NCBI GenBank assembly: GCA_002429045.1
Contig: DIYM01000077.1
Coordinates: 1 to 6,120 of the forward strand
From: Phycisphaerales bacterium UBA6054
Lineage (GTDB): Bacteria > Planctomycetota > Phycisphaerae > Phycisphaerales > UBA1924
Length of the DNA stretch: 6,120 bases
Direction of reading: 5' to 3'
Below are positions 1-6,120 of the stretch, piece by piece. Position 1 is the stretch's first letter, and the number at the start of each line of letters is the position of its first letter. The notes under the pieces are model-generated. The model had not been told where the DNA came from. It made no database searches and saw only the letters and a list, made by a program, of their open reading frames with translations. Both the position numbers and the translations under genes were made by a program.

Positions 1-3000
1 AGCGGTCGCACGCCCCAGGTCGAGATCGTCAACGGTTCGGTCGAACTGGGCGAACACCGCGGGGCGGTGTTCACGCCCCTGCGTCGGTGGAAGGTCCGGG
101 GGGACATCACCCGCGCCGACAGCGACGGCGTCGCGGTGTTCAGCGTCGCGGCGATCCCCGACCGGGTGAGCATGGGCGGCTCCCCCGCCGGCTCGCTCGG
201 CGTCGACGGGACCATCGGGCCCGACGGGATTGAGGGACGCCTCGACGGGCTCCGGCTCGAAGACTGGCCCGCGTCGATCGTCCCGACCCGTGTGCGCGGG
301 CTCTACGAGCGGCTCGACCTGAGCGGTTCTCTGCTGCCGACGCGGTTCGCGGTCGACACGGGCGGGCGGGTCACGGTCGCGATGACGCTCGACGGGGTGG
401 ACCTGAACCTGCCGTTCGACGAGTCGTACGCGATCGACGGTTCCGGTGATCTGCTGCGTGTGCGCCGGACCCGCGGCACGGTCACGTTCGGCACCTTCGG
501 GCTGACCTGCGATCTCAACGGTCTGATCGACGAGCTCAACTACAACGTGGAACTGGACTACCGGGGGCTCAGCGCGGACGCGCCGTTCGACGCGGAGTTC
601 CGGACCGGGTTCCGCCTGACCGACGGGTTCCGCCCCAAGCGGTTCCTGCCCGCCGACGCGATCGAGAAGCTCGACATGTTCGTGGGCGCGACCGCCGATG
701 TCGACGCGATCGTCAGCCTGTCACGCCCCGGGCCAGGGGCCCGTGTCAGGCTCACCGGCGTCGCGTCGGTCGCGAACGGGCAGGCGCGATACGCCGAACT
801 CCCGTACCCGTTCGCCGGCATCTCGGGGACGGTCAGGTTTACCGAGGACGAGGTGCGAATGGAGGGCATCCGGGGCGTCGGCCCGACGGGGGCCCGGCTT
901 GCTGTGGACGGGGCGTTCGTCGGGTTGGACGACTCTTCGGAGGTGCGGATCAACATCGGGGTCTCCGGGTTGCCGCTCGATGACGTGCTGCTCGGCTCGC
1001 TGTCGCCGGGGCGGCGCGAGCTGGTGGCGGCGTTGTTCAACGAAGAGCGCTACAACGAGCTGATCGACGACGGGCTTGTCCGTGTGCCCGGGTCGGGAGG
1101 CGACGGGCGGACGCCCGAGTTCGCGTTCGGGGGCGACGCGCGATTGGATCTGGTGCTCGCGCGCCATCCCGATCGCCCCGAGGGGTCGCGCTGGACGAAG
1201 GACGCGACCGTCACGCTCGGCGAGGCGGGGCTGGTTCCCGAGCGGTTCCCGCTCCCGATTGTCGCCCGGGGTATCCGCGTGCGCATCTCGGACGACGAGA
1301 TCTCACTGACCGGTGGGCGTTACGAGGGGCTGACCGGTGGGACCGCGACGGTCCGGGCGGAGATCGATCAGGCGACCGCCCGTCCCGGGCGCGACCCGAT
1401 GCCGCTGATCGAGATCGAGGCCGAGGGCATCCCGATCGACGCGAGGTTGCTGGCCGCGATCCCGGGGTACCGCGCGCAGCCCTCCGACAGCGACGCGCCG
1501 CGCTCCACGGGGACGATGGGCATGGACGCGGTCACGCTGCGCAGCATCCTCGATAACCTCCGGTTGTCGGGCGAGGTCGAGTGCAACGCCCTGATCGGGC
1601 CGCGTGAGGACGGATCGATCGGGTTCGATGTCGAGGCCAACCTGTTCGGCGCCACCGCCCGCCCCCTGGCAGGGGCGTTGTCCGATGGCGCATCCTCGGT
1701 GCCCCTGGATCCGCTGGTGCTCGACGATCTCGACGGCACCGTGTATGTCACCGAGTCGCTGATCGTGGTCGACCTGCGCGGCGATCTGGGGGCGCCCGGC
1801 ACGCCGTTCCTTCCCACGCCGGTCACGCTGCTCACGCAGTTGACCCTGCCCGACGGGCGCGGCGGGCTCGGGGGGGTAGACCGCGTCGGTGGGTTGCTCC
1901 CGATCCAGGCGGGCCCTCCCGTGCCGGGCCCCGTGCTCTTCGCCGACGCCCGCGCCGACGGCTTGGATCTCGCGATGCCGATCGAGCACGCGGTCGCGGT
2001 CGTGAGCCCGTCGCTGGCCTCCAGGCTGGGAACGATCCGTAAGGAACGCCGCCCGGACGGGGTGGTGGCGGTCCGCGCGATGCTCGAGGGCGTGGTGGGG
2101 GGGCACACCGAGACGGTGCTGGGCGTCGACCGGATCGAGTCGCTCGCGTTCGAGCACGCCGGCGTCCGCCACCGGGTGGGCCCGACCCGCGGCCGCGCGG
2201 AGTTGACGCTGGGCATCCGCGCCGGTCTCCGGTTCGATTCGTTCGGCACGCCCGTGTTGTCCGGGGGGGAGAGCGCCGGCTCGGTCGCGTTCGACGGGCT
2301 GCTGCCGCTGTTGCGTGCGGGCTCGCCCGAACCGCGAGAGGGGTCGCTCACCGCGAAGGTTGAGGGCGGGCGGATCGAGTCGCCGCTGACGGCACAGTTG
2401 CTCGACGCGGGCGCGGGCGAAGCCGCTCGTGCCTGGCTGAGCGAGCGTTCGGTGGTGGGCGGGTTCGATCTGGATGTCAGGCTCGACGCGTCGCACGCCG
2501 GGCCGCCCGACACCGAGCCCGGCGCGGGCAGGGGCGCCAGCCTCGGCGGCTACCGTTTGCCGACCCTCGCGGTCGTGGGGACGCTCGAGCCGACCTCGCT
2601 GGCGCTCGATCTGCCCGAGGGGCGCGTGTCGTTCGACGAACTCGCCGGGCGGATCACGTTCGAGGGGTTCTCGGGACGCATCGACTCGATCGAGGCCAGG
2701 GGGGGCGAGATCGCGCTGTCCGCGGACGGGGTGTGGGGTTTCGAGCCCGGCATGGGCGGGTATGTCGATGTGGGGATGTCGCTCGACGGAGAGCGGTTCG
2801 GCGAGGCGTTCCGGGCGCTGATGCCGGGCACGGTCGCGGAGACGCTCGATCTGTTCGAGGTCGCCGCCGTCGGCCCGGTGAGGACCGACAAGCTGCGGAT
2901 CGACGCCCGCGGGCTGGGCACGGACGGCGCGGCGGTCCGAGCGACGGGCGGTGTGTTGCTGCGCGGTGCCAGCGCGGTGATCGGGGTCCCGATCTCGGAG

Positions 3001-4002
3001 ATGGACGGGCGTGTGATCTTCGACGCGGAGGTCGGCCCGGGCGGGGCGTCGTACGCGATCGACCTGGACGCCGAGCGGTTGCGTGTCTCGAGCCTGCGCA
3101 TCGAGAACGCGTCCGCGTCGATCGTCTCCGACGCGTCCCGCCCGGGCTCGATCCTGATTCCGGAGATCACCGCACGCCTGCACGGCGGGCGCGTCGCTGG
3201 GAGCGCGCAGTCCCACGAGCGCGATGGGCTGCGCCGGTTCTGGGTCGATGTGCACGGGTCGGACGTGCGGGCCGCGCCGGTCTTCGACGACCTGCTGCTG
3301 CCCGCGGGAGGGCTCGAGGGCCCGCCTCTGCCGGGCCAGGAGGTCGTGGTCAGCGCGTGGTCGGTCGCCGACGACTACACCCGCGGGCTGCTGGACATGG
3401 ACGCGTCTGTCTCGGGCGTGATCGGTGATCCGGGCTCGACAACGGGGCGGGGCGTGGTCCGTGTCGCGGGCGGCTCGGTGATCGCGCTGCCGGGGCTGAT
3501 CAACCTCATCGAGTTCAGCAACCTGCGTGCGCCGTTCGGCGCGACGCTCGATCTGGCCGAAGCGGTGTTCTACATCGACGGCACGACGCTTGCGGTCGAG
3601 CGGCTGGCGGCGTCCTCGCGGACGGTCGAGATCCTCGGGTTCGGGACGTTCGATTGGGCGGACCGGTCGATGGACCTGCGTTTCCGCTCGAGGGCGGTCC
3701 GCCCGGTGCCGGTCCTGTCGGGCCTCTTCGAGACCCTGCGTGACGAGTTGATCACCACGCGGATCTCGGGGCGCCCGGGCAGCGTGCGTTACTCGGCCGA
3801 CAGCTTCAGCGGGACCCGCCGCCTGTTCGGGGCCCTGCTGGGCGAGCACGAGAGCGAGCAAGAACGGGTGATGGACGCGGTCGAGCGGGCATCGCGGCGG
3901 GACAACAATCGATCGGACACACGTGCCGCCCCCCCGGTGATGCCAAGCCGCGTCCCCGAGCCGTGGGCCGAGGGGGGCTCCCCGGGCGAAGGCCCCGATT
4001 AG
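1..4002 (+). CDS. AsmA/TamB-like giant envelope protein (5' partial)
   Basis: The frame is open from base 1 to the TAG at 4000-4002, giving 1333 codons, so the true start lies upstream. The GTG at 67 falls inside continuous protein-like sequence and is not credible as a start. The protein is almost all predicted beta-strand, with alternating hydrophobic residues and recurring G-x-(V/I)-x-(F/V) turns, no internal membrane helix and very few Cys. Similar modules recur at about residues 257-337, 405-489, 537-597, 857-943 and 983-1103 (codon 1 = base 1). Residues 1149-1281 resemble the AsmA-like C-terminal domain (AsmA_2/DUF3971 type): GGSVIALPGL, then a strand-rich core, then an LRDEL...ISG ending. 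A hydrophilic, Pro/Arg/Glu-rich tail of about 52 residues follows. Known AsmA-family proteins are anchored by an N-terminal helix, extend through the periplasm as a beta-groove and are implicated in phospholipid transport to the outer membrane. That role is inferred here. The missing N-terminus should carry the signal/anchor. Family call fairly secure; exact subfamily unknown. Confidence 0.85.
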   Translation, partial: SGRTPQVEIVNGSVELGEHRGAVFTPLRRWKVRGDITRADSDGVAVFSVAAIPDRVSMGGSPAGSLGVDGTIGPDGIEGRLDGLRLEDWPASIVPTRVRGLYERLDLSGSLLPTRFAVDTGGRVTVAMTLDGVDLNLPFDESYAIDGSGDLLRVRRTRGTVTFGTFGLTCDLNGLIDELNYNVELDYRGLSADAPFDAEFRTGFRLTDGFRPKRFLPADAIEKLDMFVGATADVDAIVSLSRPGPGARVRLTGVASVANGQARYAELPYPFAGISGTVRFTEDEVRMEGIRGVGPTGARLAVDGAFVGLDDSSEVRINIGVSGLPLDDVLLGSLSPGRRELVAALFNEERYNELIDDGLVRVPGSGGDGRTPEFAFGGDARLDLVLARHPDRPEGSRWTKDATVTLGEAGLVPERFPLPIVARGIRVRISDDEISLTGGRYEGLTGGTATVRAEIDQATARPGRDPMPLIEIEAEGIPIDARLLAAIPGYRAQPSDSDAPRSTGTMGMDAVTLRSILDNLRLSGEVECNALIGPREDGSIGFDVEANLFGATARPLAGALSDGASSVPLDPLVLDDLDGTVYVTESLIVVDLRGDLGAPGTPFLPTPVTLLTQLTLPDGRGGLGGVDRVGGLLPIQAGPPVPGPVLFADARADGLDLAMPIEHAVAVVSPSLASRLGTIRKERRPDGVVAVRAMLEGVVGGHTETVLGVDRIESLAFEHAGVRHRVGPTRGRAELTLGIRAGLRFDSFGTPVLSGGESAGSVAFDGLLPLLRAGSPEPREGSLTAKVEGGRIESPLTAQLLDAGAGEAARAWLSERSVVGGFDLDVRLDASHAGPPDTEPGAGRGASLGGYRLPTLAVVGTLEPTSLALDLPEGRVSFDELAGRITFEGFSGRIDSIEARGGEIALSADGVWGFEPGMGGYVDVGMSLDGERFGEAFRALMPGTVAETLDLFEVAAVGPVRTDKLRIDARGLGTDGAAVRATGGVLLRGASAVIGVPISEMDGRVIFDAEVGPGGASYAIDLDAERLRVSSLRIENASASIVSDASRPGSILIPEITARLHGGRVAGSAQSHERDGLRRFWVDVHGSDVRAAPVFDDLLLPAGGLEGPPLPGQEVVVSAWSVADDYTRGLLDMDASVSGVIGDPGSTTGRGVVRVAGGSVIALPGLINLIEFSNLRAPFGATLDLAEAVFYIDGTTLAVERLAASSRTVEILGFGTFDWADRSMDLRFRSRAVRPVPVLSGLFETLRDELITTRISGRPGSVRYSADSFSGTRRLFGALLGEHESEQERVMDAVERASRRDNNRSDTRAAPPVMPSRVPEPWAEGGSPGEGPD
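769..3309 (+). repeat. Diverged beta-groove modules within the AsmA-like protein
   Basis: At least four segments of the large protein share one layout. Each has a short strand with Pro, then (L/I/M)-x-G-x-(V/I)-x-(F/I), a strand pair, a Gly-rich turn, an alternating strand of about 10 residues, and an end in (L/D)-x-x-L-x-P-(A/G). The clearest are at 769-1011 (ending GSLSPG), 1213-1467 (ending AAIPG), 2569-2829 (ending ALMPG) and 2947-3309 (ending LLLPAG). A weaker copy lies near 1609-1791. There is no obvious DNA-level identity, so these are ancient structural repeats and not recent tandem duplications. Such repeats fit the repeating beta-groove of bridge-like lipid-transfer proteins. Boundaries are approximate. 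Confidence 0.45.
3445..3843 (+). other. AsmA-like C-terminal domain region
   Basis: This is the most family-diagnostic part of the large protein, residues about 1149-1281. It opens with a Gly-rich strand and the GGSVIALPGL turn. A short hydrophobic segment (LINLIEFSNL) follows, then paired strands around FYIDG and VEILGFGTFDW, then RSMDLRFRSRAV and a final LRDELITTRISG strand. AsmA-superfamily C-termini show the same order: a strand with a G-G-(hydrophobic) turn, a leucine-rich helix, a 'function of the mask' strand pair and a final strand ending in a G-x-(L/P) turn. The assignment rests on pattern recognition, without a profile search. Confidence 0.65.
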
Positions 4003-4012
4003 ATCATCCTCC

Positions 4013-4030
4013 CCGGCGGGCAAGCGCCGG
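4013..4030 (+). other. Intergenic GC hairpin after the AsmA-like gene
   Basis: CCGGCG (4013-4018) and CGCCGG (4025-4030) form a perfect six-pair all-GC stem around the loop GGCAAG, eleven bases after the stop codon. No run of T follows (the next bases are TCTCCGACGG), so it is not a standard intrinsic terminator. It could mark an mRNA 3' end or processing point, or only shape the leader of the next gene. In such GC-rich DNA a six-pair stem can arise by chance. Confidence 0.4.
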
Positions 4031-4038
4031 TCTCCGAC

Positions 4039-4042
4039 GGAG
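4039..4042 (+). promoter_or_regulatory. Shine-Dalgarno of the LOG gene, within a mini-hairpin
   Basis: GGAG lies five bases before the ATG at 4048 and fixes that codon as the start. The same four bases can pair with CTCC at 4032-4035 across a GAC triloop. The ribosome site may therefore be partly masked by a small stem next to the larger 4013-4030 hairpin. Whether this affects translation is unknown. Confidence 0.6.
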
Positions 4043-4047
4043 CATCG

Positions 4048-5232
4048 ATGACCCCAGACAAGCGAGACAAGCCCGAGCAGCACCGCGTGGAACTGAACCC
4101 CCCCGGGTCCACCCAGCCGGTCAGCGAGCGCGACGCACCGCCCGAGCAGCCCGAGGTCCGACGGGCCGACGACGGCGAGGTGCAGGACCGGATCATCGAC
4201 CTGATCGACACGGTCGCGGGCACGGACAGCGGGGCGAGCGATTACGACCTCAAGCTCGTGCGCGAGCTGATCACCGCGGGGCTCAAGCTCATCCCGGACG
4301 GTCGGGACACGGGCGAGTTGAAGCTGATGACGGCGGCGATGAAAGAGCTGCGGTACGCGTACCGGGTGTTCGCGCAGTATCCCGAGCCGCACAAGGTCAC
4401 GATCTTCGGCAGCGCCCGGACGCCGGAGGACCACCCGGACTACCGGGCGGCGGTCGAGTTCTCGCGTCTGATGGCCGAGTCCGGCTGGATGTCGATCACC
4501 GGCGCGGGCGACGGGATCATGAAAGCCGGGCACGAGGGCCCGGGGCGCGAGGGCAGCTTCGGCGTCGCGATCCGCCTGCCGTTCGAGACGAGCGCCAACG
4601 ACGTGATCAAGGGCGACGAGAAGCTGATCAACTTCCGGTACTTCTTCACCCGCAAGCTGATGTTCCTCAGCCAGGCGGAAGCCGTCGTGTGCTTCCCGGG
4701 CGGGTTCGGCACGATGGACGAGTGCTTCGAGGCGTTGACGCTGATCCAGACAGGCAAGGCCAGCATCGTCCCTGTGGTGTTCGTCGAGGGCGAACCGACG
4801 CCGGGCGTGACCACGTCCGGCGGCGATCCGGACATCGCGATCGCCGGGTACTGGGGGGGCTGGCGGACGTTCATCCGCGAGCAACTCCTCACCCGCGGGT
4901 GGATCAGCCCCGAGGACGAGAACTTCATCTACTGGGCCAAGGACCCCAGCGATGCGGCGGCCCACGTGCTCAACTTCTACTCGGTCTACCACTCGTCGCG
5001 GTACGTCCGCGACGATCTGGTCATCCGGGTCAAGAAAGAACTCACGGGCGAGCAGATCGAGCGGCTCAACGACGAGTTCGCCGTTCTCGTCAAGAGCGGG
5101 CGGATCGAGCAACGCGGCGCGTACCCGCAGGAGCGCGACCACCTGACGATGAACCGGATCGCGTTCACCCACACCCGCCACAAGTTCGGGCTGGTCCGGG
5201 CGTTGATCGATCGGATCAACAGCTTCGCATGA
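4048..5232 (+). CDS. LOG-family (lysine-decarboxylase-like) nucleotide-binding protein, long form
   Basis: Complete gene of 394 residues. The ATG at 4048 is preceded by GGAG at a spacing of 5. Residues 1-45 are polar, rich in Pro, Glu and Asp, and probably disordered; about 46-110 look helical. The Rossmann core starts at VTIFGSAR (117-124) and continues with the glycine loop GAGDGIM (152-158), FTRKLMF with R202, and PGGFGTMDE (217-225, E225). In LOG proteins the conserved Arg of R-K-x-x-M and the last Glu of PGGxGTxxE are active-site residues; both are present. Known members release the base from nucleoside 5'-monophosphates, for example LOG cytokinin-activating enzymes and E. coli PpnN. Early annotations as lysine decarboxylase are not supported biochemically. 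Plain LOG enzymes are about 180-220 residues. This one adds the N-terminal region and a C-terminal part (about 300-394) with two charged helical stretches. It has no signal peptide, so it is cytoplasmic. Its substrate cannot be told from the sequence. Confidence 0.9.
   Translation: MTPDKRDKPEQHRVELNPPGSTQPVSERDAPPEQPEVRRADDGEVQDRIIDLIDTVAGTDSGASDYDLKLVRELITAGLKLIPDGRDTGELKLMTAAMKELRYAYRVFAQYPEPHKVTIFGSARTPEDHPDYRAAVEFSRLMAESGWMSITGAGDGIMKAGHEGPGREGSFGVAIRLPFETSANDVIKGDEKLINFRYFFTRKLMFLSQAEAVVCFPGGFGTMDECFEALTLIQTGKASIVPVVFVEGEPTPGVTTSGGDPDIAIAGYWGGWRTFIREQLLTRGWISPEDENFIYWAKDPSDAAAHVLNFYSVYHSSRYVRDDLVIRVKKELTGEQIERLNDEFAVLVKSGRIEQRGAYPQERDHLTMNRIAFTHTRHKFGLVRALIDRINSFA
5229..5232 (+). promoter_or_regulatory. 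ATGA stop/start overlap (translational coupling)
   Basis: The TGA stop of the LOG gene (5230-5232) overlaps the ATG of the next gene (5229-5231). No good Shine-Dalgarno lies just upstream; the nearest purine-rich stretch is GGATC, about a dozen bases before the ATG. Start of the downstream gene therefore probably depends on ribosomes finishing the LOG frame, which places both in one transcript. Confidence 0.65.
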
Positions 5233-6120
5233 GCGGGCGTCGCCGCCATCGCGTGTGCGTTGTGCTTGGTGCGGCGGCGATGCTGCTGTACCTGTCGGCG
5301 GCGGGGGGGTGCCTCCGCAAATGGCGGGAGCGCCAGGCCGCCCGCGACGAAGCCGCGCGTCTGGCGCAGGCGGACGAAGCCGGCTCGCCCGCGGGCGTCG
5401 GGCCCTCGCCGGGCGAGAGTCTTCCGCCCGAAACCCGGGCGTCCGATGGCGCCGCCCCGGGGGCGTTCCGGGGTGTCACTGGGCTCTTGGAAGGCGGCGA
5501 GCCCGGGCTCGAGGTCGCCGTCTGGACCTGCGATGACACCGGCTTCCACGCGTCGCGTGCGTTGGCGGCGTACGCGGGGAGGGCGTTGCCGATCGAACCC
5601 TCGGTCCTCGGGCGTTGGCGTGAACGCGGGCTCCGGTTCGTGGCCGTCCCGATCGGCGAGGTGGACAGCCTCGCGTCGTCGACCCGCGCGATGTCGCACG
5701 TGCAGCGGCAGCGTCTCGGGCAACTGACATCGTGGACGCCGGTGGTGCGCGGGCCCCGCATTCCAGACGGCTCGCCCGGGGCCGCCGGGTCGCTCCCGGG
5801 GGGCAAGCCGCGTCTGATCGTGCGTTCGTGGATCGAGCCCGACCTGTCCACGGGCGTGGTGCGTCGCGTGATGCGTGTCGAGGCGGGTGTGCAGATCGAG
5901 ACCGGGCGTCCCACGCGATTGCTCGGGGATGAGGAGGACCTCAGCCGGGTGTCGGACGACGGGCGGTTGCTCGACGGGCTCGTGGTGTCCTTCGTCGCCA
6001 CCGGGGGCGACGCGATCGTGCTTGTCGGGGAGTCGCCCTCGGTCGACTGGGACGCGTTGCCCGGCCCGTCTGTTGGATCCGACGGTGATCTGGGCGCCGT
6101 CCGGGCCCGAGGCCCGGGGG
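5229..6120 (+). CDS. Predicted lipoprotein of unknown function (3' partial)
   Basis: This frame is open from the ATG at 5229 to the window edge, giving 297 codons without a stop. The first 28 residues form a lipoprotein signal: a basic start (SGRRRHR), a hydrophobic stretch (VCVVLGAAAMLLYL) and a permissive lipobox A-A-G-G-C, with the lipid-accepting Cys at residue 28 (bases 5310-5312). The later ATG at codon 18 would lose the basic region, which supports the chosen start. The residue after Cys is Leu, not Asp; by the E. coli sorting rule that would favour the outer membrane, though the rule may not hold here. After the Cys come a short Arg/Glu/Ala helix (about 30-50), a Pro/Gly/Ser-rich linker (about 51-80) and a folded domain with EVAVWTCDD, a W-R-E-R-G-L-R-F-V-A-V-P segment, TSWTPVVRGP and LIVRSWIEPDL. 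I do not recognise this domain. It has no visible catalytic motif. It starts inside the stop codon of the LOG gene and is probably co-transcribed with it. Confidence 0.75.
   Translation, partial: MSGRRRHRVCVVLGAAAMLLYLSAAGGCLRKWRERQAARDEAARLAQADEAGSPAGVGPSPGESLPPETRASDGAAPGAFRGVTGLLEGGEPGLEVAVWTCDDTGFHASRALAAYAGRALPIEPSVLGRWRERGLRFVAVPIGEVDSLASSTRAMSHVQRQRLGQLTSWTPVVRGPRIPDGSPGAAGSLPGGKPRLIVRSWIEPDLSTGVVRRVMRVEAGVQIETGRPTRLLGDEEDLSRVSDDGRLLDGLVVSFVATGGDAIVLVGESPSVDWDALPGPSVGSDGDLGAVRARGPG

Noticed and set aside
67..69. GTG as the start of the large AsmA-like protein
   Set aside because: The frame is open back to base 1, and the 22 codons before it read as ordinary AsmA-like protein (for example VEIVNGSVELGEH). 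No signal peptide or anchor follows the GTG.
1660..1677. Inverted repeat CGCCCC/GGGGCG with a six-base loop
   Set aside because: It lies inside the AsmA-like coding sequence and is of a length expected by chance at this GC content.
1368..2513. Minus-strand open frame of 381 codons
   Set aside because: Its translation is Ser/Arg/Pro/Thr-rich and low in complexity, and it is fully antisense to the AsmA-like gene; a composition shadow.
1303..5181. Minus-strand open frame of about 1290 codons across both the AsmA-like and the LOG genes
   Set aside because: It lies antisense to two genes with clear protein families. Its translation is dominated by Arg, Asp, His, Pro and Gln without domain-like pattern. 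Long antisense frames are expected where codons end in G or C, because stop codons become rare.
5303..5309. Run of seven G just before the lipobox cysteine, as a possible phase-variation tract
   Set aside because: Runs of seven G also occur at 1870-1876, 2097-2103, 2699-2705 and 4853-4859, so the run is typical of this DNA and too short for confident slippage.
5406..5418. Near-palindrome CTCGCCGGGCGAG in the lipoprotein gene
   Set aside because: It encodes part of the Pro/Gly/Ser linker and is a small GC-rich stem with no supporting context.
5260..5727. Plus-strand frames within 5255-5932 that do not match the lipoprotein frame
   Set aside because: They are Arg/Gly/Ser-rich shadows. The overlapping frame from 5229 has a proper lipoprotein signal, balanced composition and an ATGA link to the upstream gene.
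1..6120. High frequency of GATC and CGATCG sites
   Set aside because: These follow from frequent Asp/Glu/Leu codons next to Ile ATC codons and show no clustering in non-coding DNA.

Overview
The window is a very GC-rich (roughly two-thirds G+C by eye), gene-dense stretch with all genes on the + strand. It holds three protein genes: a long one cut by the left edge, one complete gene, and one cut by the right edge. An AsmA/TamB-like envelope protein followed by a lipoprotein points to a diderm (Gram-negative type) bacterium. The GC content, the Asp/Gly/Arg-rich protein style and the form of the AsmA-like protein suggest a planctomycete of the Phycisphaerae type. No marker gene proves this, so the taxonomic call is an inference.

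Layout. Bases 1-4002 are the 3' 1333 codons of a giant AsmA-like protein built of repeated beta-rich modules and ending in an AsmA-type C-terminal domain. Bases 4003-4047 are a 45-base spacer with two abutting hairpins, the second of which contains the Shine-Dalgarno sequence of the next gene. Bases 4048-5232 encode a complete 394-residue LOG-family (lysine-decarboxylase-like Rossmann) protein with the PGGxGTxxE signature and extra N- and C-terminal regions. It overlaps, by an ATGA junction, a gene running from 5229 off the right edge that encodes a predicted lipoprotein of unknown function.

Shared orientation, the short spacer and the 4-base overlap make a single operon likely. The products would act in different places: the AsmA-like protein in the envelope, possibly in lipid transport between membranes; the LOG protein in the cytoplasm, probably hydrolysing a nucleoside monophosphate; the lipoprotein anchored to a membrane. 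No pathway linking them is evident from the sequence.

I saw no RNA gene, mobile element, CRISPR array, attachment site, origin or strong promoter. The many other open frames, including one of about 1290 codons on the minus strand, look like shadows of the high-GC codon pattern. I found no convincing new system. The points most worth a second look are the modular AsmA-like protein, the structured spacer, the long form of the LOG protein and the uncharacterised lipoprotein.
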